Assembly: GCA_934662925.1 (NCBI GenBank)
Contig: CAKUKL010000083.1
Coordinates: 1-6,592, forward strand
Direction: 5' to 3'
Length of the DNA stretch: 6,592 nt
DNA from: an uncultured Oscillospiraceae bacterium
GTDB lineage: Bacteria > Bacillota > Clostridia > Oscillospirales > Oscillospiraceae
A program made the translations under genes and the position numbers. Below are positions 1-5,039 of this stretch, in pieces. How positions within the stretch are numbered: the stretch's first letter is position 1; the number at the start of each line of letters is the position of its first letter. Below the pieces are notes generated by a model. The model searched no databases and was not told the DNA's origin. It saw only the letters and a list, made by a program, of their open reading frames with translations.

Positions 1-108
1 GGTGTCAAAGGCGGCGACGATGCTGCCCTGTTTGTCCAGCTCGTACTGGGTGATCATCCGCCCCATCCGGCCCACGCCGAAGTGGGCGATCTTTACCGGT
101 CTGTCCAT
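1..108 (-). CDS. DapB/DAPDH-like NAD(P)-binding oxidoreductase, N-terminal fragment
   Basis: Only the first 36 residues are present; the gene runs off the left edge. The start at 108 is fixed by a perfect AAGGAGG (plus-strand 117-123) eight bases upstream. The protein opens with a beta strand (VKIAHFG) and a Rossmann dinucleotide loop, GVGRMG (residues 11-16), then a second strand ending VAAFDT with an acidic residue (D35) where NAD-preferring folds often bind the ribose. The upstream neighbour has the same pattern (GCGRMG, then VGAVDT), so the two are probably paralogues. Only 17 bp separate them, so co-transcription is very likely. Family membership is well supported; substrate and full length cannot be judged. 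It could also be a more general GFO/IDH-type dehydrogenase. Confidence 0.75.
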   Translation of the reverse strand, partial: MDRPVKIAHFGVGRMGRMITQYELDKQGSIVAAFDT

Positions 109-125
109 GTGAAGATCCTCCTTTT

Positions 126-1157
126 TCAAAGATACAGCTCCATGGGGTGGGCGTAGTAGTGCGCCATGCCGAGCTCGCTGGTGGTCACAAAGCCCGGCTC
201 CGCCCGGATGACGTCCGGGATGCGGTTGACCAGATTGCCCATGGTGAAGATGTAGGAATTCAGGTTGGGGACGCTGACCTCCACGTCCGGCAGGCCGGAG
301 AGCTTCCATGTGCACACATCGCCCTCGCCGTCGGCGTAGACGTAGCCGATGTCGGAGGTGACGATCTCGATGCCCTGCTGGGTGGTGGTGGTCACCACCT
401 CCTGCGTGCCCCGGAGGTCACCGGCGGGGATGGTGCGGCCCAGCGCGGTGGAGTAGATCTCCCGGGGGGCGATGTAGGGGAGCATTTCGACCCTGTGTCC
501 GGTGGGGGTCAGGCCCAGCCGGGCGCAGATGGCGTCGTTGGTGGCCCGCATGAGGAAGCCGTCGGGCTGGGCTGCGCCGCGCATCAGGGCGGCGAATTCC
601 TCCGGCGTTTTTCCGATGTTGTAGGCCTCGGCCAGCGCCGGGCCGTATTCGTCGGTGTTGAAGGTGGTGGTGCCCTCGATCCGGGTGATGGACATCATGC
701 CGGAGGCCATGAGCAGCGGCAGCTGCATCCAGAACACATCCAGCAGGCCGGAGCCGCAGATGGTGCAGCCGTGATCCCGGGCCAGCTTATCCAGCCGGTT
801 GGTGGACGCGGGGGAGGTGTTCCACGAGTAGTGGGCCTCGTCGCAGGTGGTCAGCAGGTTGATGCCCCGGGAGAGTACGGGGGTGAAAAACGGTTCGCAC
901 TTGTCCACGAAGCTGAACAGCGCGGCAATGACGATGTCGGGTCTGCAGCTGTCCAGCACGGTCTCCAGATCGTTGGAGATGGTCACGCCCAGCTTGCAGC
1001 CCAGCTCGGCGTATTCGCCCACGTCCTGCCCCAGCAGGGCGGGGTTGGTGTCCACTGCGCCCACGATGCGGATGCCCTTTTTATGCATCAGCTGGATGCC
1101 CAGCCGGCCCATCCGGCCGCAGCCGAGAGCGACGGCTCTGATCGGTTCCTGTCTCAT
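126..1157 (-). CDS. 2,4-diaminopentanoate dehydrogenase-like (DapB-superfamily) oxidoreductase
   Basis: This 343-residue protein is the full length typical of 2,4-diaminopentanoate dehydrogenase relatives. Seen: an N-terminal Rossmann fold with GCGRMG (residues 12-17) and acidic D36 after the second strand, which suggests NAD(H); a GINLLTTCDEAHYSW segment (98-112) matching the family's G-hydrophobic-N-V-x-T-x-x-E region; and a C-terminal NRIPDVIRAEPGFVT block (311-325) matching the family's NxIPxVxxAxPGxVT signature. The start at 1157 follows AGGAGG (plus-strand 1167-1172) with good spacing. It lies between a GPH symporter and a second DapB-like gene. In ornithine-fermenting clostridia the family oxidises 2,4-diaminopentanoate, but no other ornithine-pathway gene is visible here. 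The family's GSGxNPGF loop appears altered (G135-S-G-L-L-D-V-F142), so a different substrate is likely. Assignment to the superfamily is firm; the reaction is not. Confidence 0.82.
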   Translation of the reverse strand: MRQEPIRAVALGCGRMGRLGIQLMHKKGIRIVGAVDTNPALLGQDVGEYAELGCKLGVTISNDLETVLDSCRPDIVIAALFSFVDKCEPFFTPVLSRGINLLTTCDEAHYSWNTSPASTNRLDKLARDHGCTICGSGLLDVFWMQLPLLMASGMMSITRIEGTTTFNTDEYGPALAEAYNIGKTPEEFAALMRGAAQPDGFLMRATNDAICARLGLTPTGHRVEMLPYIAPREIYSTALGRTIPAGDLRGTQEVVTTTTQQGIEIVTSDIGYVYADGEGDVCTWKLSGLPDVEVSVPNLNSYIFTMGNLVNRIPDVIRAEPGFVTTSELGMAHYYAHPMELYL

Positions 1158-1193
1158 TTTCGTTATCCTCCTAAGGTATTATGGTATGCGTGC

Positions 1194-1250
1194 GCCGCCT
1201 GTGTGCGGCAGTGCGGAAGGACCGCGCCGGAGCGGTGCGCGGCGCGGTCC
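1194..1250 (-). other. Intercistronic stem-loops between symporter and dehydrogenase genes
   Basis: The 109-bp gap between the two genes contains a perfect 10-bp inverted repeat, GGACCGCGCC (1219-1228) and GGCGCGGTCC (1241-1250), around a 12-nt loop. A smaller GCCGC/GCGGC stem lies at 1194-1198 and 1205-1209. No T-run follows on the minus strand, so this is not a standard intrinsic terminator. It may stabilise the upstream mRNA, mark a processing site or partly reduce read-through. Both genes are in the same orientation and the second has its own strong ribosome binding site. Confidence 0.55.
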
Positions 1251-1266
1251 CCGGAATAAATATTGG

Positions 1267-2619
1267 TTACTTCTGGGCCTTTTCTCTGGCGGCCCGCAGC
1301 TTGGCGGTGGCCTCCTGCACGGCCTTGCGGTCCAGCTTGTAGGGCAGGGTGCACAGGATGATCAGCAGGCCGGGGATGGCGACCATCAGGCCGTTGACCC
1401 AGTAGATGCCCTGAACGCAGCTGGCGGTCTGGGCCGCGGCCATTCCGTCATAGCCGAAGATCACCAGGAACAGGGAGGCAAGACCGCCGCACAGGGCGCC
1501 CGCCACCTTCAGCATGAAGGAGGTGTAGGTGAACAGCATGCCGGGGCAGCGGATGCCGGTGGCGGCCTCGCCCACGTCGGCGGCGTCGGGGATGCAGGCC
1601 CACACGGCGGCCAGCGGGAAGGACTGGCCGATACCGGCCACGATGGAGGCGGCGTAGGCCATGGTCACGCTGGTGCCGCCGATCAGGAACAGGATGCCGG
1701 CCAGGATCAGGATGGCGCCGCCCAGAATGATGGTGTTTTTCTTACCCAGCGCCTGCATGATCTTGGCGGTGAAGAACAGCACCACGATGGCGGGGGCGGT
1801 GACGCAGGTGATGAGGGGGGCGATGAGCATGGGATTGCCCAGATACCACACGGCGTAGTAGTAGACCCAGCCCATGTGGAACGCCAGGAACAGGATGAAC
1901 ATGAAGACGATCACGCCCAGCTGGAGGGCATGCTTGTTGGAGAACAGGCCTTTGAACGCCATCTTGAAGGAGATGGGGTCGCCCTGATTGGGGACGCGCT
2001 CCTTGCAGTTGATGACGCAGAAGACCAGACTGACCACCATGATGGCGCCCAGCACGGCCGCGGCGGCCATATAGGCGCCGGAGGTGTACGCGCCAACGCC
2101 GCAGATGGCGCCGAGGATGGCGCCGCCCACCTGAGCGGCCACCAGCTGACCGGCGTTGGAGCCGATCTCGCGGAGCACGCCCAGCAGGCCGCGCTCGTCG
2201 TAGTCCTCAGTCATGGTGTTGGCCAGACAGCCGAAGGGCATGTCAAAGGCGGTGAAGCTCATGCCGAAGCAGATGTAAACGATGGCGATGTAAATGATCT
2301 TGGCGGTGACGCCGGCGTTGGGGGAGAAGAAGCACAGCACGCCGAACACGGCGGCGGGGATGACGCCGCCCACCACCCACGGGCGGTAGGAGCCCCAGCG
2401 GGTGCGGGTCTTGTCGGCCAGCACGCCGCACATGGGGTCGTTGATGCCGTCCCAGATACGGGCGATCACCAGAATGATGCCGGCGGCGCCGGCGCCGATG
2501 CCCAGCGTGTCCGTCATGAATGCCTGGAAATAGGTCGTAATGAACATATAAACCGTCTGCAGGCCGAGGCCGCCGATGGTATAGGCGATCCGTTCCCGCC
2601 ACGAAAGCTTTCCTGCCAT
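1267..2619 (-). CDS. GPH-family (MelB-like) cation symporter
   Basis: A 450-residue polytopic membrane protein of the glycoside-pentoside-hexuronide:cation symporter family, part of the major facilitator superfamily. The N-terminal signature is intact: RIWDGINDP (54-62), then ADKTRTRWGSYRPW (68-81). D57 and D61 align with the cation-binding D55 and D59 of E. coli MelB, and D126 in FDMPFG aligns with MelB D124. A lysine in SFMLKVAG aligns with MelB K377. MelB D19, which contacts the sugar, aligns with Q21 here, so coupling looks conserved but substrate recognition does not. About 12 hydrophobic segments are apparent by eye. The start at 2619 is preceded by AGGGAGGT about ten bases upstream. 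It is the first gene of a leftward operon with two DapB-like oxidoreductases, suggesting it imports their substrate. Members transport sugars, glucuronides and other compounds; I cannot name the cargo. Confidence 0.88.
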   Translation of the reverse strand: MAGKLSWRERIAYTIGGLGLQTVYMFITTYFQAFMTDTLGIGAGAAGIILVIARIWDGINDPMCGVLADKTRTRWGSYRPWVVGGVIPAAVFGVLCFFSPNAGVTAKIIYIAIVYICFGMSFTAFDMPFGCLANTMTEDYDERGLLGVLREIGSNAGQLVAAQVGGAILGAICGVGAYTSGAYMAAAAVLGAIMVVSLVFCVINCKERVPNQGDPISFKMAFKGLFSNKHALQLGVIVFMFILFLAFHMGWVYYYAVWYLGNPMLIAPLITCVTAPAIVVLFFTAKIMQALGKKNTIILGGAILILAGILFLIGGTSVTMAYAASIVAGIGQSFPLAAVWACIPDAADVGEAATGIRCPGMLFTYTSFMLKVAGALCGGLASLFLVIFGYDGMAAAQTASCVQGIYWVNGLMVAIPGLLIILCTLPYKLDRKAVQEATAKLRAAREKAQK

Positions 2620-2670
2620 TTAGAAAGACCTCCCTTAGTCATCTCTTTTTTGTTTGTGATTACTGCGGTC

Positions 2671-2710
2671 AAGAGCTGCTCTTTGGTATTAAGATACCAT
2701 GTCCCGGGAC
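2671..2710. repeat. Three adjacent perfect palindromes upstream of the symporter gene
   Basis: Three inverted repeats lie end to end: AAGAGC-T-GCTCTT (2671-2683), TGGTAT-TAAG-ATACCA (2684-2699), and the self-complementary GTCCCGGGAC (2701-2710). The first two can form small hairpins in RNA; the third is a DNA dyad. They lie between the LysR-type dyads and the symporter start, over the candidate promoter and start of the leader. No T-run follows on the minus strand, so they are not a terminator of usual type. They may be regulator sites or leader structure. Confidence 0.6.
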
Positions 2711-2719
2711 GGAAGTGAA
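2691..2719 (-). promoter_or_regulatory. Candidate promoter of the symporter operon
   Basis: On the minus strand, TTCACT (2719-2714) is followed after 17 bp by TATCTT (2696-2691), with a TG extended -10 at 2699-2698. Each hexamer matches the sigma-A consensus at four of six positions, so it would be a weak promoter in need of an activator. The implied start near 2684 places the T-N11-A dyad (centre 2750) near -66, the usual position for a LysR-type recognition site. The placement supports the call more than the hexamers do. No better hexamer pair was seen in 2640-2800. Confidence 0.4.
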
Positions 2720-2727
2720 ATGGTTAT

Positions 2728-2768
2728 TTCCGATTTCAAGTTATCGGAATAAGCGATAATTTACGATA
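2728..2768. promoter_or_regulatory. Candidate LysR-type operator (phased CGAT half-sites)
   Basis: Two overlapping dyads are visible: TTCCGAT-N8-ATCGGAA (2728-2749) and TTATCG-N7-CGATAA (2741-2759). The second contains the canonical LysR-type T-N11-A pattern inside ATCG-N7-CGAT (T2744, A2756). A further CGATA follows at 2764-2768. The four CGAT or ATCG cores lie 10-12 bp apart, about one helical turn, as expected for a tetramer spanning recognition and activation sites. The array is upstream of the symporter operon, with a LysR-type regulator gene about 100 bp further upstream. That this regulator binds here is inference. Confidence 0.6.
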
Positions 2769-2799
2769 GATACGCTGCGAATTTGAAAATTGCTGTGTA

Positions 2800-2833
2800 T
2801 AATAAACAATCCCGGAGAGACGCTCTCCGGGAT
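2800..2833 (-). terminator. Intrinsic terminator of the LysR-type regulator gene
   Basis: A perfect 11-bp stem is formed by ATCCCGGAGAG (2809-2819) and CTCTCCGGGAT (2823-2833) around a 3-nt loop. On the minus strand it is followed by TGTTTATTAT (2808-2799), a T-rich tail. It lies 32 bp after the stop of the regulator gene, in the correct orientation to end that transcript and to insulate the symporter promoter downstream. Confidence 0.85.
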
Positions 2834-2865
2834 CGTGCTGGTGCGGTTTTGTGTGCCCGACAGGC

Positions 2866-3750
2866 TCAGAGCCGTTCCAGAAACAGGCTGAGCAGCGGGT
2901 TTTTGTCCTTTGGGTCGAAGATGGCGAGGTTGCATGCGCCGAAGCGGTCATCGGTGATCTCGATATCTGTGGTCGCCTTCCGGCGGCGGTTTCCGGCCAG
3001 CGCGTCGGTGGACACGTAGTAGCCCATACCCAGATCCACGTAGTTGGAGATCATCTGGAAGGAGTCGGCGTAGTCGTACTTTGCGCCGGGACAGATGCGC
3101 TGGATGGTCTGGATAAAGTAGCTGTTCCAGCGGACATCGCCGGTCTGGAGATAAAGGGTCATGGACTGGATGATATCGGGGGCCGTCCAGTCTGGGTGCT
3201 CTTTCATCACCTCGTTGGAGACGATGAGGGAGATGCGCTCCCGCTGGAGAACCCGGTAAAAGGCGGTCAGCTCCTGCTCCGCTCCGGCGGGGACGGTATA
3301 CAGGCCCACGTCGATGTCGTGGTGCCGGAGCGCGCCGGAGGAGGCTTTGTAGGGGACGGTCTTCAGGTTGATGACCGCCGTCGGGATGGTGCGGTGGAGC
3401 TCGGCAATGGCGGAGATGACGTTGAGCCGCTCCAGCTCCTCGTCATAGGTGTCCACGCCGATGGACAGGGTCTGGGCCTCCTGCTCCGCGTGGTTCATCT
3501 GGCTGATGCGCCGGGTCATGTCGTCGAACTGGTATAGCAGCGACTCGCCCTCCTCCAGAAGGGCCATGCCGGCGTCCGTGATGCGGACGCTGCGCTTGTT
3601 CCGCAGGAACAGCGGCCCGCCCAGCTCAGCCTCCAGTTCGGCGATCTGCTGGCTGAGGGTGGATTGGGAGATGTGCAGGGATTCTGCCGCCCGGCTGAAA
3701 TTCAGCAGGTGGGCGACCGCCACGAAGTAGCGAAGCTGTCGCAGATCCAT
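2866..3750 (-). CDS. LysR-type transcriptional regulator
   Basis: A 294-residue protein of normal LysR-type length. It begins MDLRQLRYFVAVAHLLNFS, followed by a winged helix-turn-helix (about residues 18-37, SRAAESLHISQSTLSQQIAE) and the family's ELGGPLFLRNKRSVRITDAG wing. A linker helix and a periplasmic-binding-like effector domain (about 90-294) follow. The start at 3750 is chosen because the family N-terminus begins exactly there and GGAGGG precedes it by a few bases; the frame stays open upstream but codes nothing LysR-like. It ends in a strong terminator. Its likely target is the dyad array at 2728-2768 in front of the symporter operon. It lies in tandem with that operon, not in the common divergent layout. 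The effector is unknown and may be the imported substrate or a breakdown product. Confidence 0.93.
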   Translation of the reverse strand: MDLRQLRYFVAVAHLLNFSRAAESLHISQSTLSQQIAELEAELGGPLFLRNKRSVRITDAGMALLEEGESLLYQFDDMTRRISQMNHAEQEAQTLSIGVDTYDEELERLNVISAIAELHRTIPTAVINLKTVPYKASSGALRHHDIDVGLYTVPAGAEQELTAFYRVLQRERISLIVSNEVMKEHPDWTAPDIIQSMTLYLQTGDVRWNSYFIQTIQRICPGAKYDYADSFQMISNYVDLGMGYYVSTDALAGNRRRKATTDIEITDDRFGACNLAIFDPKDKNPLLSLFLERL

Positions 3751-3788
3751 GAGACCCTCCTTTGTTGTGCGTGGTTTCAGGCCCGCGC

Positions 3789-4169
3789 TCACAGCCCGGC
3801 GGCGTCGATGCCCGCTTCGGCGAGGACGGCGGTGATGCTCCGGATGGCGGAGTTGGACAGCCGCCACGCATTCTGAATGTCCTCCCGCTTGTCCTCCTTC
3901 ATGGCCTCGGAGTCCAGCATGGCGTTGATGAAGCGGCGGCGGTTGGTCAGGGCACTGTAAATATTCTTCGCCTCGTCCCGGGTAAAGTCCTTCTGCCCGT
4001 TTTTGAGCTTTTCTCCGGCGGAAGCCAGAGCGGCAAGGCTGGTCTCGGCGTTGTGCAGGTCGATGGGGTTGGCGGCCCGGGCCTTCAGGCGGAGGACCCG
4101 CTCCCTGAAGTCGTCCAGCGTGTCCAGCACAAAGGCGAGTTCCCCGGCGTTGAGATAGCTGTGTTCCAT
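3789..4169 (-). CDS. Unknown small, probably helical cytoplasmic protein
   Basis: A 126-residue protein that I do not recognise. It has no signal peptide, no membrane segment and no cysteine. It is rich in A, L, E, K and R, with long stretches of helix-like periodicity (for example residues 8-31 and 63-120), so an all-alpha fold is likely. The start at 4169 is supported by AAAGGA about nine bases upstream and by a good promoter 54 bp beyond that start. The stop is 38 bp before the LysR-type gene in the same direction, so the two are probably one transcript. Codon use resembles the neighbours, and the frame is clean over its whole length, which favours a real gene. It might modulate the regulator or be an unrelated passenger; nothing in the sequence decides this. 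Confidence 0.7.
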   Translation of the reverse strand: MEHSYLNAGELAFVLDTLDDFRERVLRLKARAANPIDLHNAETSLAALASAGEKLKNGQKDFTRDEAKNIYSALTNRRRFINAMLDSEAMKEDKREDIQNAWRLSNSAIRSITAVLAEAGIDAAGL

Positions 4170-4222
4170 GATCGGTGTTCCTTTCTTGACGCGGGCAGAC
4201 CCCGCGGCGGTCGTATTGATTT

Positions 4223-4251
4223 ATCATACCACATTGGACGGATTTGGACAA
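4223..4251 (-). promoter_or_regulatory. Extended -10 promoter for the unknown gene and LysR-type gene
   Basis: On the minus strand, TTGTCC (4251-4246) is separated by exactly 17 bp from TATGAT (4228-4223), with a TG one base before the -10 (TGGTATGAT). The -10 matches consensus at five of six positions. Transcription would start near 4216, giving a leader of about 46 nt before the 126-residue gene. That leader contains a small GCGGG-N5-CCCGC stem (4191-4205). Confidence 0.72.
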
Positions 4252-4297
4252 GAGGGCGTTTGAAGGATGGAGCGCACGTCCGTTTTTTGTGACTGAG

Positions 4298-4348
4298 GTA
4301 TATTGTCTGGGCTATAGGTTGTATGCTGAATTGATATTGACAATATAC
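4298..4348. repeat. Inverted repeats over the nuoE promoter (candidate operator)
   Basis: GTATATTGTC (4298-4307) and GACAATATAC (4339-4348) are perfect 10-bp inverted copies, with centres 41 bp apart (about four helical turns). The right arm is also part of a 13-bp palindrome, ATATTG-A-CAATAT (4334-4346), that covers the -35 element of one candidate promoter. A regulator bound there would compete with or contact RNA polymerase, and the paired arms could support looping. It does not resemble the Rex redox-sensor consensus as I recall it. The binding protein is unknown. Confidence 0.5.
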
Positions 4349-4380
4349 GGGATTGCCATTACACTTTTATTAGGTATAGT
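4337..4380 (+). promoter_or_regulatory. Two overlapping candidate promoters for nuoE-nuoF
   Basis: Two good sigma-A-like arrangements overlap. The first is TTGACA (4337-4342), 17 bp, TACACT (4360-4365); its -35 is perfect and its -10 four of six. The second is TTGCCA (4353-4358), 16 bp, TATAGT (4375-4380), with both hexamers five of six. Expected starts are near 4372 and 4387, leaving a leader of roughly 170-185 nt before the nuoE start. This is the AT-rich part of the 387-bp divergent gap. Which of the two is used cannot be decided from sequence. Confidence 0.65.
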
Positions 4381-4387
4381 ATGCCTT

Positions 4388-4556
4388 GGGCTGCCGCCGT
4401 GCGGCCTGAGCCGCGTTTCTGTACCCGGCTTCCGCAGACGGAACACTGCGGCGGCCGACGGCCGATTTCCGGAGAAGCTGGGCCGGGGAAGGGCCGGGCA
4501 TGAAAACGGCCGTGGGTCCGGTATGGACACGCACGGTCATATGGGAGCGTGAGAAA
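4388..4556 (+). other. GC-rich structured 5' leader of nuoE
   Basis: The leader is much richer in GC than the promoter before it and contains several possible helices. GCGGC at 4401-4405 can pair either with GCCGC at 4393-4397 or with GCCGC at 4410-4414. CCGCAG/CTGCGG (4432-4437, 4446-4451) forms a 6-bp stem with an 8-nt loop. CCCGGCTTCC (4424-4433) can pair with 4487-4498, leaving a 2-nt bulge, and this excludes the previous stem. No run of T that would make a terminator was seen after these helices. It could be a cis-regulatory RNA, but GC-rich sequence forms helices by chance and I do not recognise a known class with certainty. Confidence 0.35.
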
Positions 4557-5039
4557 ATGGAAGCGGAGCAGAATTATAAGGAAAAGCTGGCTCCTATCTT
4601 TGCGCGGTATCAGGACGACAAAAGCAGTCTGATCGATATCATGCAGGAGGTTCAGGCAGAGTATGGGTATCTGCCGATCGACGCGATCTACGAGATCTCG
4701 GCCCATACCGGGGTCTCCCCGGCGACGATCAAGGGCGTCGCCACGTTTTATTCTCAATTCAGACTGACCCCCATCGGCAAGTACCTGGTCACCCTGTGTC
4801 AGGGCACCGCCTGCCACGTCAACGGCTCGGAGCAGATCCGCAAGGCTCTGTGCGAGGAGCTGAAGATCCAGTGCGGCGAGACGACGGAGGACGGCATGTT
4901 CACCCTGCAGGACGTGGCCTGTCTGGGCTGCTGCTCGCTGTCTCCGGCCATGATGATCAACGGCAATACCTACGGGTCCCTGACGCCGGACAAGGCTATC
5001 CGCATCGTCCGTGATCTGAAGAAGGGGGCGGAAGCATGA
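4557..5039 (+). CDS. nuoE: NuoE-like [2Fe-2S] subunit of NADH-dependent oxidoreductase
   Basis: A 160-residue thioredoxin-fold ferredoxin subunit, homologous to NuoE of complex I and to HndA/HydC of NAD(P)-dependent FeFe-hydrogenases. An N-terminal helical domain (about residues 8-70, with SSLIDIMQEVQAEYGYLP and the GVATFYSQF motif at 60-68) precedes the [2Fe-2S] fold. All four cluster ligands are present: C81 and C86 (CQGTAC) and C122 and C126 (CLGCC). It passes electrons between the NuoF flavin and the rest of a soluble cytoplasmic complex. The start at 4557 is preferred, with GGGAG at 4543-4547, because the family N-terminus begins there; an in-frame ATG at 4500 would add 19 residues with no family likeness. 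It overlaps nuoF by ATGA, so translation is coupled. Without the other complex I genes, a hydrogenase or formate dehydrogenase module is more likely than respiratory complex I. Confidence 0.93.
   Translation: MEAEQNYKEKLAPIFARYQDDKSSLIDIMQEVQAEYGYLPIDAIYEISAHTGVSPATIKGVATFYSQFRLTPIGKYLVTLCQGTACHVNGSEQIRKALCEELKIQCGETTEDGMFTLQDVACLGCCSLSPAMMINGNTYGSLTPDKAIRIVRDLKKGAEA

Noticed and set aside
847..2718. Very long open frame (623 codons) on the plus strand, and another at 147-1259, opposite the symporter and dehydrogenase genes
   Set aside because: The translations are rich in G, A, H, D and Q with no family motif. They arise from GC-rich third positions of the real minus-strand genes, which carry clear signatures.
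2736..2951. Small minus-strand open frames (64-71 codons) crossing the end of the LysR-type gene
   Set aside because: They overlap the terminator and the operator region, have no ribosome binding site that I can see, and no family likeness.
3626..3876. Small overlapping open frames on both strands around the LysR-type start
   Set aside because: They lie inside the two supported minus-strand genes, have arginine/proline-rich or shadow compositions and lack a convincing ribosome binding site.
2866..4251. Reading the LysR-type frame as a 461-residue protein starting at 4251
   Set aside because: The upstream part is basic, proline-rich and overlaps the 126-residue gene in another frame. The family N-terminus and a ribosome binding site mark the start at 3750.
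4236..4288. Possible plus-strand terminator: GGACG (4236-4240) with CGTCC (4277-4281) followed by six T
   Set aside because: The stem is only 5 bp with a 36-base loop, and no plus-strand gene ends to its left.
4500..4556. Upstream in-frame start for NuoE at 4500
   Set aside because: It would add 19 residues unlike the family. The start at 4557 has its own ribosome binding site, although GGGGAAGGG upstream of 4500 means the longer form is not fully excluded.
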